A stretch of DNA of 64,000 nt from Alloactinosynnema sp. L-07 (GCF_900070365.1 NZ_LN850107.1:2728001-2792000); one strand, 5' to 3'. Counted from the first letter of the stretch, positions 8,401 to 18,294 are shown. The notes: generated by a model not told the origin, from the letters alone. Made by a program: numbers and translations.

Positions 8401-9458
8401 ATGGCCCCGAATTCAGTTTTCCGTGACACGCCTTTCGAACCCGATTCCCTGCCGCTGGACTCGGTGCGGGCGGCGTTCGAGTGGCTGGTCACCGGCCCCG
8501 CCCCGCTGTCGGTCGACGGCCGGTTCTTCCCCGGCCTGCCCGCGCGGCGGGTGCCGTTGGACGAGTTGCGCGAGCTGCTGCTGCACACCTCGCTGCCGTT
8601 GGCGGCGGTGGACCTGGTGTGGATGCACCTGGTCACCCGCTCCCGCGACGAGGGCGGCGCGTGGACGGTCGCGTGTGTCGGTGTCGCGCTGCCCGCGCTG
8701 TTCGCCATCGCCGCCACGTTGTGCGCGAGGTTCGCCGACGACCACCGCGACATCCACGCCGCGGTGCTGACCGGGTTCCTGGCCGAACTGGCTGAGATGA
8801 ACATCGCCCGGCCGTGGGTGATGTGGCGGCTGCGGTGCGCCGCGCTGCGCGCCGGGCACCTGTACGTGCGCGACGCGCTGGACCGGCCGCTGCCCGCCGC
8901 CGAGGGCTTCCACTCTAGCGAGCCGACGCCGCCGTGGGGGCACCCGGACTTCGTGCTGGCCCGCGCGGTCGCCGAGGGCGCCATCACCGGAGCCGAAGCG
9001 GAGTTGATCGGCTCCACCCGCTTGGAGGACTACTCGCTCACCGCGGCCGCCGCCGACGCCGGGGTGAAGGTCACCACGCTGCAGTGGGCACGCGGGCAGG
9101 CCGAAGCGCGGCTGGTCGCGTGGCTGACCGAGCAGGCCCCGCACGACGACCCCGGCGACCGCCGCGACCGCGACGTCGAGATCCACGCGGTCGCCGCCGC
9201 GACCATCACCGCCGCCGCCAACGACACCGGCGCCGGCCCGCGCCGACCACACGGCAAGTCACGCAGGGTGAGCACCGCAGCGGAGAAGGTGGCGGTCACG
9301 GTTCGGTATCGCCCTCGGGAAACGGGGGCCGAATCCGGAGTCGAGGGCTGCGGGAGGACACCAGCCGCCCCGCGCACACCACCCCGCTCGACCGGCCGAA
9401 CCGCACCACCCGACGGCCGTCGAACGCGACTTCGGAGGTGCCTCCATGTGCCGCCTGA
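8401..9458 (+). CDS. Unrecognised first gene of the conjugation operon
   Basis: Starts at ATG 8401 behind a strong AAAGGAG site. About 290 residues read as a soluble, mostly helical protein (VRAAFEWLVTGP, ELRELLLHTSLPLAAVDLVW, FLAELAEMNIARPWVMWRLRCAALRAG) ending in a sigma-factor-like or HTH-like helix pair (STRLEDYSLTAAAADAGVKV, then TTLQWARGQAEARLVAWL). I know no named family, although helical proteins of this type lead actinomycete T4SS operons. The reading frame stays open to 9924, which would overlap the whole pilin gene. A neighbouring frame stops at 9458, just after the pilin start, so a frame break near 9280-9330 is likely and the C-terminus given here is uncertain. Confidence 0.55.
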
Positions 9459-10039
9459 CCCGTTCCCGCCGCTCTCGACCCGACTACCACCACATCCGCG
9501 GCGCGCACACTCTTGGCGTCCACCGCCCCCGCGTCGGACCGGTCAGCTGCTCGCGGCTCACGCGGGGAACGCCCGCCCGCCGAGTTCCCTCCCGTCGGTC
9601 CCGGCCGGCCGTCGAGGCGCTCGCGGCGTCCGTTGCCTCCTCGTTGGCTCCGTCCGCGGCCGCGGGCCGTGCGGCTTGTGCGGCGCGTCGCGACGCCGTG
9701 CGGCGCGCGGCCGTGGTGCTCGCCGAGGCCGTGGTGCTCGCCGTGGTGCTGTCGGCCGCGGCGGTGTCGGCGGCGCTCGCGGACACCACGCAGGTGCTCG
9801 CCGTCGCCGACTCGGTCGAGACCGTGTTGGGCAACATCCGGACCTGGGTCATGGGGATCCTCGCCGCTCTGGCGACGGTGTTCCTGACTATTGGCGGGGT
9901 GCGCCGGGTCGTGGGCGCCGGTGATCCGGGCGAGCAGGAGAAGGCCAAGGAGTGCTTCAAGGCCGCCGGGATCGGCTACTGCCTCGCGGCGCTCGCACCG
10001 CTGGTCGTGGCCGTGCTCAAAGGCATCGTGGGGGCCTGA
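9446..10039 (+). CDS. T4SS pilin-like (VirB2/TrbC-type) protein
   Basis: 197 residues; ATG 9446 has a GGAGG site eight bases upstream. An unusually long basic leader (about 90 residues, Arg/Ser-rich) is followed by a hydrophobic segment (AVVLAEAVVLAVVLSAAAVSA) with a likely signal-peptidase cleavage at SAALA. The mature part has two membrane helices (TWVMGILAALATVFLTIGGV and GIGYCLAALAPLVVAVLKGI) joined by a short charged loop (GAGDPGEQEKAKECFK), the standard layout of Gram-positive conjugation pilins. It sits three bases before the TrbL-like gene. Family type is well supported; whether it forms a true pilus in this Gram-positive host is unknown. Confidence 0.8.
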   Translation: MCRLTRSRRSRPDYHHIRGAHTLGVHRPRVGPVSCSRLTRGTPARRVPSRRSRPAVEALAASVASSLAPSAAAGRAACAARRDAVRRAAVVLAEAVVLAVVLSAAAVSAALADTTQVLAVADSVETVLGNIRTWVMGILAALATVFLTIGGVRRVVGAGDPGEQEKAKECFKAAGIGYCLAALAPLVVAVLKGIVGA

Positions 10040-10042
10040 GCG

Positions 10043-12274
10043 ATGCCACGCCGACCAGGGCCGACCGCACCCACCCGACGCCAGGCAGCAGCCGCACCAA
10101 CTGTCCGTGGCCTGACCTCCGAAGCATCCGATCACGTCCGATCGACAAACACCGGCGCCGGTCGGGTGCTGCTCGCACCCCCCGCGAACCGCACCCGGTG
10201 CACCGGCAGGCCGCGCAGGCGGTGGACGGGGGGCCGCGCGCCGGCGGTCGCGGTGAGCCTGGTGGTGCTGTTCGCCGGTGTTCTCGCTGCGAGTGCCGCC
10301 GCCGCCGCGGACCTTGTCCCGGCCGCAGCCCAGCCCGCCCCGCCGACGCCGATCCCGACCGTCGACCCCGGGTGCCCACCCGGCTCGCCGAGCCCGATCT
10401 GCACGCTGCCCACAGTGACCCCGCCGCGGCCGGCACCCACCGGGCTCCCGCTGCCTTGGCCGCCGACGGATCTGCCGCCCTGCCCCACCGACGTCGTCCA
10501 CCCGGGCGTTCCCGTCGGCTGCGTCCCGGCCGACCTGCCGACATCCCCAGCGCCGTGCACCGGGGAAGGGTGCATCCCTCAGCCCGGCGCGACCTCACCG
10601 CCGACCGGTCCGGGCGCGACCGGGCCGGGTCAGGGCGGCGACGGGGAGCAGGAGTGCGGGATCACCGCGATCGGCGGCTGCGTCACCAACGCCATCAACG
10701 GGTTCTTCCGCGGCATCGTCACCTCCGCGCTCAACCCGCTGCTGGAGCTGTTGTCGCGCACGTTGCTGACCACGCCGACGCCGGAGTCGCTGCCGCGGGT
10801 CGCCGAGTTGTGGGACAACTCCTGGCAGATCCTGCTCGTCTCCTACAGCCTGCTCATCGTCATCGCCGGGATCATCGCGATGGGCTACCAGACCGTCCAG
10901 ACCAGACACTCCATCAAGGAACTCGCACCCCGCGTCGTGGTCGGCTTCCTCGCCGGGGCACTGTCGCTGTGGTCGGCGACCAAGGGCATCCAGATCGCCA
11001 ACGCCCTCGTCGCGGCGATCATGGGCGGCGGCGTCGACGCGCAGTCCGCCGGCCAGACCCTGCGCGACTTGGTCCTCGGGTCGCTCAACGGCGGGATCTG
11101 GATCATCTTCATCGGCATCTTCATCGCCGGGATGCTCGTCGCGCTGCTGCTCACCTACGTGGTCCGCGTCGCCCTGACCATCATTTTGATCGCCGGGGCA
11201 CCGTTGGCGCTGATGTTCCACGCCCTGCCCCAGACCGAGGGCATCGCCTACTGGTGGTGGAAAGCCTACGGCGGCTGCCTGGCCATCCAACTCGCCCAAA
11301 GCCTCACCCTGATCACCGCGATGAAGGTGTTCCTCGCCCCCGGCGGGTTCACCGTCTTCGGCCCCACCGGGGGCGGGCTGGTCAACCTGCTGGTCGCGCT
11401 CGCCCTCATGTACATCCTGTTCAAGATCCCGTTCTGGGTGCTGTCCTCCATCCGCGGCGGCAACGGACGCTCCCTGATCGGATCCCTCGTCAGGGGTTTC
11501 CTCGCCTACAAGACCTTCGGCCTGCTCAGCGGACACCGAACACCACGCCCGGCCAACAGCGGCGGCGACAACACGGGAACAAGCGGTGGCGGTGGCGGTG
11601 GCGGTGCGGCCGATCCCTACGCCAACACACGTGCCACCGCCAGCGGCCAGTACGTGCTGCCCTTGGCCGGTGTCCGACGAACCAGATCGGCCACACCCAG
11701 ACCCACGCCGAACTCCAGGCCCGCCCCGTCCCCGCCACGGGGGAGGCAGCTGACGTTGCCGCTCGGGGACGACTGGCCGGAGAACAAGCCGATCCTCGGC
11801 CGCGACGGCCAGTACCGACTGCCCTTGGACGTCCAGCGAACTCCCACGCCACCGGCCCCGCCCACATCACGCGATGTCCGACGCAAGACCCGCAGGGACG
11901 GGACGCAACTACGGTTGCCGCTCGACCCGTATGAGGGCAACCGGCCGACCCCCGGCGGGCAGTACCGGCTGCCGCTGGACGGAATCCGGCGCGTCCCGCG
12001 CCCGGCCGCCCCCGCGCCTGCTCCCGCGCCGACCACCCGGAGCCGGGTCGTCCAGCCGGAGCTGCCCTTCGACCCCTATCGGGGCAACCGTCCCGACCGG
12101 GGCGGGCAGTACCGGCTGCCGCTCGACGGGGTCGCACGCGTCCCGACACCCACACCCGCATCCGTGCCGCCCCCGGCAGCGGCGCCTCGGCCGCCTGCCC
12201 GCAGGCAACTACGGCTGCCGCTGGACCTGCCGAAACCGGGAAGACGTTCCAACCCAGGAGGTACAGCGCCATGA
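10043..12274 (+). CDS. TrbL/VirB6-like conjugation channel protein with LPLD repeats
   Basis: 743-residue polytopic protein, the likely inner-membrane channel component of the T4SS. A signal-like helix (APAVAVSLVVLFAGVLAASAA, about 66-88) is followed by a Pro/Cys-rich extracytoplasmic stretch (about 90-205). Then come six or so membrane helices (for example SYSLLIVIAGIIAMGY, GGIWIIFIGIFIAGMLVALL, VALTIILIAGAPLALMF, LVALALMYILFKIPFWVLSS) between about 265 and 470. The last 210 residues are Pro-rich and hydrophilic and carry eight copies of a Q-x-x-LPL[DG] motif. The stop overlaps the PrgI start (ATGA). The core is typical of actinomycete ICEs; the repeat tail is unusual. Confidence 0.85.
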   Translation: MPRRPGPTAPTRRQAAAAPTVRGLTSEASDHVRSTNTGAGRVLLAPPANRTRCTGRPRRRWTGGRAPAVAVSLVVLFAGVLAASAAAAADLVPAAAQPAPPTPIPTVDPGCPPGSPSPICTLPTVTPPRPAPTGLPLPWPPTDLPPCPTDVVHPGVPVGCVPADLPTSPAPCTGEGCIPQPGATSPPTGPGATGPGQGGDGEQECGITAIGGCVTNAINGFFRGIVTSALNPLLELLSRTLLTTPTPESLPRVAELWDNSWQILLVSYSLLIVIAGIIAMGYQTVQTRHSIKELAPRVVVGFLAGALSLWSATKGIQIANALVAAIMGGGVDAQSAGQTLRDLVLGSLNGGIWIIFIGIFIAGMLVALLLTYVVRVALTIILIAGAPLALMFHALPQTEGIAYWWWKAYGGCLAIQLAQSLTLITAMKVFLAPGGFTVFGPTGGGLVNLLVALALMYILFKIPFWVLSSIRGGNGRSLIGSLVRGFLAYKTFGLLSGHRTPRPANSGGDNTGTSGGGGGGGAADPYANTRATASGQYVLPLAGVRRTRSATPRPTPNSRPAPSPPRGRQLTLPLGDDWPENKPILGRDGQYRLPLDVQRTPTPPAPPTSRDVRRKTRRDGTQLRLPLDPYEGNRPTPGGQYRLPLDGIRRVPRPAAPAPAPAPTTRSRVVQPELPFDPYRGNRPDRGGQYRLPLDGVARVPTPTPASVPPPAAAPRPPARRQLRLPLDLPKPGRRSNPGGTAP
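11640..12235 (+). repeat. Eight LPLD-motif repeats in the TrbL-like C-terminus
   Basis: Protein-level repeat. GQYVLPLA (about residue 535), RQLTLPLG (569), GQYRLPLD (589), TQLRLPLD (622), GQYRLPLD (640), VQPELPFD (673), GQYRLPLD (690) and RQLRLPLD (722) alternate between a QY form and a QL/QP form. Two of the latter are followed by PYxGNRP, giving higher-order units of about 50 residues separated by Pro/Arg linkers. At DNA level the copies are diverged, so they have been kept by selection on the peptide rather than by recent duplication. Confidence 0.9.
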
Positions 12275-13572
12275 CCGTCCGCATCCCCGCCGACATCGAC
12301 GTCGAGGACCGCGTGCTCGGCGCGCTGACCGCCCGCCAACTCGCGATCCTCGCCACCACCGGCCTGCTGCTCTACACAGCCTGGACCCTCACCCGCGTCC
12401 TGGTGCCGATCCCGGTGTTCCTCGCCATCGCCGTCCCGGTCGCGGCCACCGCGGCGATCCTCGCCCTCGGCAAACGCGACGGGGTCAGCCTGGACCGGCT
12501 GTTCCTGGCCGCGATCGGCCAACGCCTCGCCCCCCGCCACCGCGTCACCGCCCCCGAAGGCGTGCGGCCCGCACCCGACTGGCTCACCGCAGCATGCACG
12601 ACAGGCGGCAACGACACGCCACCCCGGCGCGCGCGCAGGGGTGGCAGGGCGCCGGGTCGGGAGCAGATCTCGCCCTCGGCGCTGCGGCTGCCCGCACAAG
12701 CCATCACCCCCACCCGCGGCGACATCGGGGTGGTGGACCTCGGCGCCGACGGCCTGGCCGTGGTGGCGGTCGCCTCCACGGTGAACTTCGCGCTGCGCAC
12801 CGCCGCCGAGCAGGAAGGACTGGTCGCCGGCTTCGGCCGCTACCTGCACTCACTGACCGCGCCCGTGCAGATCCTCATCCGCGCGCAACGACTCGACCTG
12901 ACCGGACAGATCAACGAACTACGCCAACGGGCCGGCGGGCTACCCCACCCCGCGCTGGAGGCCGCGGCCGCCGAGCACGCCGACTACCTCACCCAACTCG
13001 CCGCACAAACCGACCTGCTACGCCGCCAAGTGCTCCTCGTCCTCCGCGAAGGCCCGCAGCCGGCAGGTTCGGTTGATGGGTTGGGTGGTCCGGGGCCGCT
13101 CGCGGCACTGACCTCCCTGGCCCACGGCCGCGGGCGACGCCGCACCGCGGCCGCGGCGACGGGCGCGGCGAGCGCGGCGGCGCGGCGCGGCGCCGAATCC
13201 CGGCTGGTCCGCCGCCTCGGCGAAGCTGTCGAGCTGCTCGGCCCGGCCGGGATCGTCGTCACCCCACTGGACGCCGGGCAGGCCACCGCCGTCCTCGCCT
13301 CGGCGTGCAACCCCGACACCCTCCTGCCGCCCTCGGCCGACCTGGCCAGCGCCGACGACGTGATCACCACCGCGGGCAGCGACCCGACCGATGACCTCGA
13401 CGACGACGTCGACGGCGGGGAGACCGGCCGCGCTCTCCGGTACGCCGATCACCGCACCGACGACACGGGCGAGGACGAGAACTGGGACGACGAAGACAAC
13501 CACGATTTCGAGGACTACGAGGACGGCGACGGCGAGTTCGACGACATCGACCAGGGACGGAGGCGGTTCTGA
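12271..13572 (+). CDS. PrgI/SCO6880-family T4SS protein
   Basis: 433 residues. The N-terminus MTVRIPADIDVEDRVLGALT followed by two closely spaced helices (LAILATTGLLLYTAWTL and VPIPVFLAIAVPVAATAAIL) is the PrgI signature (VirB3-like). A long cytoplasmic region follows, resembling the N-terminal domain that precedes VirB4 ATPases in SCO6880-type proteins, with a GDIGVVDLGADGLAVVAVAS strand and paired helices. The last 60 residues are strongly acidic (DDLDDDVDGGE, ENWDDEDNHDFEDYEDGDGE). Start overlaps the TrbL stop; stop overlaps the VirB4 start (TGATG). Probably links the channel protein to the ATPase; the role of the acidic tail is unknown. Confidence 0.85.
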   Translation: MTVRIPADIDVEDRVLGALTARQLAILATTGLLLYTAWTLTRVLVPIPVFLAIAVPVAATAAILALGKRDGVSLDRLFLAAIGQRLAPRHRVTAPEGVRPAPDWLTAACTTGGNDTPPRRARRGGRAPGREQISPSALRLPAQAITPTRGDIGVVDLGADGLAVVAVASTVNFALRTAAEQEGLVAGFGRYLHSLTAPVQILIRAQRLDLTGQINELRQRAGGLPHPALEAAAAEHADYLTQLAAQTDLLRRQVLLVLREGPQPAGSVDGLGGPGPLAALTSLAHGRGRRRTAAAATGAASAAARRGAESRLVRRLGEAVELLGPAGIVVTPLDAGQATAVLASACNPDTLLPPSADLASADDVITTAGSDPTDDLDDDVDGGETGRALRYADHRTDDTGEDENWDDEDNHDFEDYEDGDGEFDDIDQGRRRF

Positions 13573-15566
13573 TGGCCACCCCAGCACGCACCCGGCGCGG
13601 CGCACGCCGCCCGCGACAGACAGCGCCACGCGGCACCAGCCCCAGCACCATTCGCGGCCCCGTGCAGGGCGCCGCCGCGTTCACCCCGGACTCGCTGTCG
13701 GTCGGCGCCAGGCACCTGGAGGTCGGCGGCGAGTGGGTCGCCAGCTTCGGCGTCACCGGGTTCCCGCGTGAGGTGCACCCCGGCTGGCTGCAGCCGCTGC
13801 TCACCTACCCCGGCCGCCTGGATGTCTCGTTGCACGTCGAGCCCATCGATCCCGCGACCGCGGCCGCCCGGCTGCGCAAGCAACTGGCCAAGTTGGAGTC
13901 CGGGCGTCGGCACACCGCCGAGCACGGCCGCCTGCACGACCCGCGGGTCGAGGCCGCCACCGAGGACGCTTACGACTTGGCCGGCCGGGTCGCCCGCGGC
14001 GAGGGCAAGCTGTATCGGGTCGGCCTGTACCTCACCATCCACGCCATCTCCGAACGCGCGCTCGCCGACGAGGTGGCCGCGCTGCGGTCGCTGTGCGCCA
14101 GCCTGCTGCTGGACGCCAAGCACACGACGTACCGGTCGTTGCAGGGCTGGGTGTCGACCCTGCCGATGGGCCTGGACCTGATCGGGATACGCCGCACCTT
14201 CGACACCCCGGCGCTCTCAGCCGCGTTTCCGTTCACCAGCCCGGACCTCCCTGCCGCCGACCCCACCAGCGTGGCCGCGCCCTCGGGGGTCCTCTACGGC
14301 TACAACGTCGGCTCCCAAGGGCTGGTGCACTGGGACCGCTTCGCCCCTGCCATGCACAACCACAACTCGGTGATCCTCGGCCGCTCCGGCTCCGGCAAGT
14401 CCTACCTGGTCAAACTCGAACTCCTGCGCAGCTTGTATCGGGGCATCGAGATCGCCGTGGTCGACCCGGAGGACGAATACGCCCGCCTGGCCGCCGCCGT
14501 GGGCGGCACCCACATCCACCTCGGCGCGGCGAACGTACGGCTCAACCCGTTCGACCTGCCCATCCACACGCGCGCCGACGGCCGCCGCACCGCCCCGAAA
14601 GACGCCCTGATCCGGCGCAGCCTGTTCCTGCACACCGCGATCGGAGTCCTCGTCGGCGGCGAACTGGAGGCCGCCGAGCGGGCCGCCCTGGACCGTGGCA
14701 TCGCCGCCACCTACCAGGCGGTGGGGATCACCGCCGACGCCCGCACCTGGACCCGCCCCGCGCCCACGTTGCGCGAGTTGCGCGACCAACTCGCCGACGC
14801 GGGCCATGCCGGGGACCGGGCCGCCGTCGAGCTCGCAGCGAGGTTGCATCCGTTCGTCGACGGAGCGTTCAAGCAGCTCTTCGACGGCCAGACCACCACC
14901 ACACCCGAAGGCCACCTGACGGTGTTCTCGTTGCGAGACCTGCCCGACGAGCTCAAAGGCATCGGCACCCTGCTCGTCCTCGACACCGTGTGGCGGCGAA
15001 TCAGCAACCCAGCGATCCGCCGACCACGCCTGGTCGTGGTGGACGAGGCATGGCTGCTGATGCGCGAGAAAACCGGCGCCGAGTTCCTGTTCCGCATGGC
15101 CAAAGCAGCACGCAAACACTGGGCCGGGCTCACGGTCGCTACTCAAGACACGGCCGATGTGTTGGGCAGCGAACTAGGTAAAGCCGTCATCGCCAACGCC
15201 GCCACACAGGTGCTGTTGCGGCAGGCGTCGCAAGCGATCGACGACGTCACCCACACGTTCGACTTGTCCGCCGGCGAACGGCAATTCCTCCTGAGCTCGG
15301 ACCAGGGCCAGGGCCTGCTGTCGGCGGGAACGCAGAGGGTGGCATTCCAGGCCCTGGCCTCGCCCACCGAGCACTACCTGGTCACCAGCAACCCGGCCGA
15401 GCTCGCCGGATACGCCGCCGACGGCCACGTCGCCGACTCCGACGATACCAGCCAGTCCTATGTGGACCTCGGGTTCGGCGACGAACACGACATGGCCGGG
15501 GACGAGTTCGGGTCGGCCGACTCCGACGACCAGATCGACCTCGACAACGACATCCACGCGGCCTGA
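13572..15566 (+). CDS. VirB4/TraC-family conjugation ATPase
   Basis: 664-residue hexameric ATPase powering T4SS assembly and transfer. Walker A is GRSGSGKSYLVKLELL (about residues 270-285), then EIAVVDPEDEYARL, Walker B RLVVVDEAWLLM (about 484-495), and a conserved WAGLTVATQDTADVL segment. The N-terminal third contains the VirB4 CagE-like domain that binds membrane partners (RFDVSLHVEPIDPATAAARLRKQL-like helices with a REVHPGWLQPLLTYP strand). The Arg/Pro-rich first 30 residues and acidic last 40 are probably disordered. Translationally coupled to PrgI. Confidence 0.93.
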   Translation: MATPARTRRGARRPRQTAPRGTSPSTIRGPVQGAAAFTPDSLSVGARHLEVGGEWVASFGVTGFPREVHPGWLQPLLTYPGRLDVSLHVEPIDPATAAARLRKQLAKLESGRRHTAEHGRLHDPRVEAATEDAYDLAGRVARGEGKLYRVGLYLTIHAISERALADEVAALRSLCASLLLDAKHTTYRSLQGWVSTLPMGLDLIGIRRTFDTPALSAAFPFTSPDLPAADPTSVAAPSGVLYGYNVGSQGLVHWDRFAPAMHNHNSVILGRSGSGKSYLVKLELLRSLYRGIEIAVVDPEDEYARLAAAVGGTHIHLGAANVRLNPFDLPIHTRADGRRTAPKDALIRRSLFLHTAIGVLVGGELEAAERAALDRGIAATYQAVGITADARTWTRPAPTLRELRDQLADAGHAGDRAAVELAARLHPFVDGAFKQLFDGQTTTTPEGHLTVFSLRDLPDELKGIGTLLVLDTVWRRISNPAIRRPRLVVVDEAWLLMREKTGAEFLFRMAKAARKHWAGLTVATQDTADVLGSELGKAVIANAATQVLLRQASQAIDDVTHTFDLSAGERQFLLSSDQGQGLLSAGTQRVAFQALASPTEHYLVTSNPAELAGYAADGHVADSDDTSQSYVDLGFGDEHDMAGDEFGSADSDDQIDLDNDIHAA

Positions 15567-15620
15567 CCACCACACGCTCGTTCCGCGCGCCTTGTCGGCT
15601 GTTTCGTGAAGGGACTTGCC

Positions 15621-18242
15621 ATGCGTTCCTGGATGCCTGCTGCCCTGCACCGCCCCGCCCCTGCGACCATGCCCACCGGGATCCGGTCCGGTGGGTTGGG
15701 TGGCGGGTGGCTCGGCGACTACCTACGCGACCCCGGCGGCGCCGCGCGCGCGCTGCTGGAACGTCTGCGGGAGTGGGTGATCGAGTGGGGGCCGATCGCC
15801 GCCCCGCCGGCCGTCGTCGGCGTCGCCGCGCTGGTGCTCGGCCGCCGGTGGTGGGCGCGGCGCTGCCACGCCCGACTGGTCGCCGACGCCCGCCAGATCA
15901 CCGTCCTGGCCCCGCCGCAGGTGGATCCCGCGGGCGGGCAAGCGTTGTGGTCCAACCTCGTGGGCTTGTTGCGCCCAGGGTGGCGGCGTCGGTTCACCGG
16001 GCAGCCGCATGTGGCGTGCGAGTACGTGTTCTCCGAGCAGGGGGTCGCGATCCGGTTGTGGGTGCCCGGTGTCATCCCGCCCGGCTTGGTGGAGCGGGCG
16101 GTGGAGGCGGCGTGGCCGGGGTCGCACACCCGCGTCGCCCACCCCGCGACACCGCCGCTCCCGGCGCCGGGGTCGACGCAGCAGCGGTTGGTGGTCGGCG
16201 GCGAGCTGAGACTGGCCCGCGGCGAGGCGTTGCCGATCCGCAGCGACTTCGACGCCGACCCCCTCCGTGCCCTCATCGGGGCACCGGTCGGGCTGGGCCG
16301 CGAGGAGTACGCCGTCGTGCAGATCCTGGCCCGGCCGGTCGCCGGCCGCCGCGTCACCCGAGCCCGCAGGGCGGCGCGGCTTGTGCACACCGGCGGCTCG
16401 ACCAGCCTCGTCGGGCGGTTGCTGGACGCGATCACCCCCGGCATGAAGACCCGCCGCCCGACCGGGCGCCGAACCAGCGCGGGGACGTTGCACAGCGACC
16501 CGCGGACCTCGCTGGAGTACGCCGCCCAGAACCGCGCCATCGTGGGCAAGCAGCGCGGCCCGCAGTACGAGACCGTGATCCGCTACGCCGTGGCCACCCT
16601 CCTGCCCGCCGACGCCGCCGACGGCGAGATGCGCACCGCGCGCGACATCGCCCGCGGCCGCGCGCACGCCCTGGCCGCGTCGTTCGCCAGTTTCACCGAG
16701 CACAACCGCTACGCCCGCCGCCGCCTGCGCCACCCCGGCCCCGCACTGGCCGAGCGCCGCCTCGGCGCCGGGGACCTGCTCTCGGTGCCCGAACTCGGCG
16801 CGATCGCGCATCTCCCCACGGAGGAGGCGATCCCCGGAGTCCAACGCGCCGGAGCCCGCGCCATCGCCCCACCACCGGGCATCGCCACCCCCGGACCGGC
16901 CGCGAAACCATTGGGGGTTACCGACACCGGCCACCAACGCCCCGTCGCCCTGCGCGTCCCCGACGCCCGGCACCACCTGCACGTCATCGGCGCCACCGGC
17001 TCGGGCAAATCCACCCTGCTGGGCAACATGATCCTCGCCGACGCCGAGCAGGGGCGCGGGATCGTGCTCATCGACCCCAAAGGCGACCTCGTCACCGACA
17101 TCCTCTCCCGCCTCCCAAAATCCGCCGGGGACCGGGTCGTGCTCTTCGACGCCGACGCCACATCCAGGCCCCCGTGCCTCAACCCCCTCGACGGCGGGGA
17201 AACCGACCTCACCGTCGACAACCTCGTTAGCGTGTTTCGGCGCGTCTACTCCGCGTTCTGGGGGCCGCGCACCGACGACGTGATGCGCGCCGCCTGTCTG
17301 ACCCTGCGCACCCAGGAAGGCGTCGCCACCCTCGCCGACCTCCCCAAACTGCTCGCCGACCCCGCCTTCCGGTCACGAGTCACCGCAGGGGTGAGCGACC
17401 CGGTGCTACGCGGCTTCTGGTCCTGGTACGAGGACCTGACCGACTCGGCGCGCAGCCAGGTCATCTCGCCGCTGATGAACAAACTCCGCGCGTTCCTGCT
17501 GCGCCCCTTCGTCCGCGACGCCATCGCCGGTGGGCACTCCACAGTGGACATGCGCGACGTGCTGGACGGCGGGATCTGCCTCGTCCGTATCCCCAAAGGC
17601 AGCCTCGGGGAGGAAACCACCCGGCTCGTGGGCTCCCTCGTCGTGGCCCGTACCTGGCAGGCCACCACCGGCCGCGCCCGCATCCCCCAACGCCAACGCC
17701 GCGACGCCTCGATGGTGATCGACGAATGCCACAACTTCCTCAACCTCCCCTACCCGATCGAGGACATGCTCGCCGAGGCCCGCGGATTCCGGGTCGCCAT
17801 GACCCTGGCCCACCAACACCTCGGCCAACTCCCCCGCGAACTGCGCGAGGGCATGTCCACCAACGCCCGCAGCAAGATCTTCTTCAACGCCAGCCCGGAA
17901 GACGCGCGCGAACTGTCCCGACACACCACGCCACGGCTATCCGACCACGACCTGGCCCACCTCGGCGCCTACCACGCCGCCGCACGCCTCGTCCTCAACG
18001 GGGAGGAGGCGCAGCCGTTCACCATGCGCACCCAACCGCTCCCACGGGCGATCCCCGGCCGGGCAAGGGAGATCCGCGGCATCGCCCGCCGCGCCCTACG
18101 CGACCGCACCACCGGCGCCGCCTCGCCGACCGCGGGTGCGCCGTCGCGGCCCCCGCAGCGGCCCGGCTCGTCCCAGCCCACAGGGCGGCGCCGAGCACCC
18201 GCCGAGCGCCCACGCACAGCCGACCCGCGCCGCCACCCCTGA
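15621..18242 (+). CDS. VirD4/TraG-type type IV coupling protein
   Basis: Coupling ATPase that brings the DNA substrate to the T4SS channel. One membrane helix follows the N-terminus (WGPIAAPPAVVGVAALVLG). Walker A is VIGATGSGKSTLLGNMIL, followed by GRGIVLIDPKGDLVTDIL; Walker B is DASMVIDECHNFLNLP, and later FRVAMTLAHQHLGQLP and KIFFNASPEDARELSRHTT match TraG/TraD motifs. A long region of about 400 residues before the motor resembles the N-terminal part of actinomycete TcpA-independent coupling proteins. I chose ATG 15621 because GAAGGGA lies just ahead, although a GTG at 15606 is in frame. The C-terminus is Pro/Arg-rich. Confidence 0.9.
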   Translation: MRSWMPAALHRPAPATMPTGIRSGGLGGGWLGDYLRDPGGAARALLERLREWVIEWGPIAAPPAVVGVAALVLGRRWWARRCHARLVADARQITVLAPPQVDPAGGQALWSNLVGLLRPGWRRRFTGQPHVACEYVFSEQGVAIRLWVPGVIPPGLVERAVEAAWPGSHTRVAHPATPPLPAPGSTQQRLVVGGELRLARGEALPIRSDFDADPLRALIGAPVGLGREEYAVVQILARPVAGRRVTRARRAARLVHTGGSTSLVGRLLDAITPGMKTRRPTGRRTSAGTLHSDPRTSLEYAAQNRAIVGKQRGPQYETVIRYAVATLLPADAADGEMRTARDIARGRAHALAASFASFTEHNRYARRRLRHPGPALAERRLGAGDLLSVPELGAIAHLPTEEAIPGVQRAGARAIAPPPGIATPGPAAKPLGVTDTGHQRPVALRVPDARHHLHVIGATGSGKSTLLGNMILADAEQGRGIVLIDPKGDLVTDILSRLPKSAGDRVVLFDADATSRPPCLNPLDGGETDLTVDNLVSVFRRVYSAFWGPRTDDVMRAACLTLRTQEGVATLADLPKLLADPAFRSRVTAGVSDPVLRGFWSWYEDLTDSARSQVISPLMNKLRAFLLRPFVRDAIAGGHSTVDMRDVLDGGICLVRIPKGSLGEETTRLVGSLVVARTWQATTGRARIPQRQRRDASMVIDECHNFLNLPYPIEDMLAEARGFRVAMTLAHQHLGQLPRELREGMSTNARSKIFFNASPEDARELSRHTTPRLSDHDLAHLGAYHAAARLVLNGEEAQPFTMRTQPLPRAIPGRAREIRGIARRALRDRTTGAASPTAGAPSRPPQRPGSSQPTGRRRAPAERPRTADPRRHP

Positions 18243-18294
18243 CCGACCCGGCACAAAAACCCTTGCCGCACAATCGATCGGAGGCCCGACCCCC

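Noticed and set aside
10043..12274. LPLD repeats as recent DNA duplications
   Set aside because: The copies differ at many synonymous positions, so they are not a recent tandem expansion.
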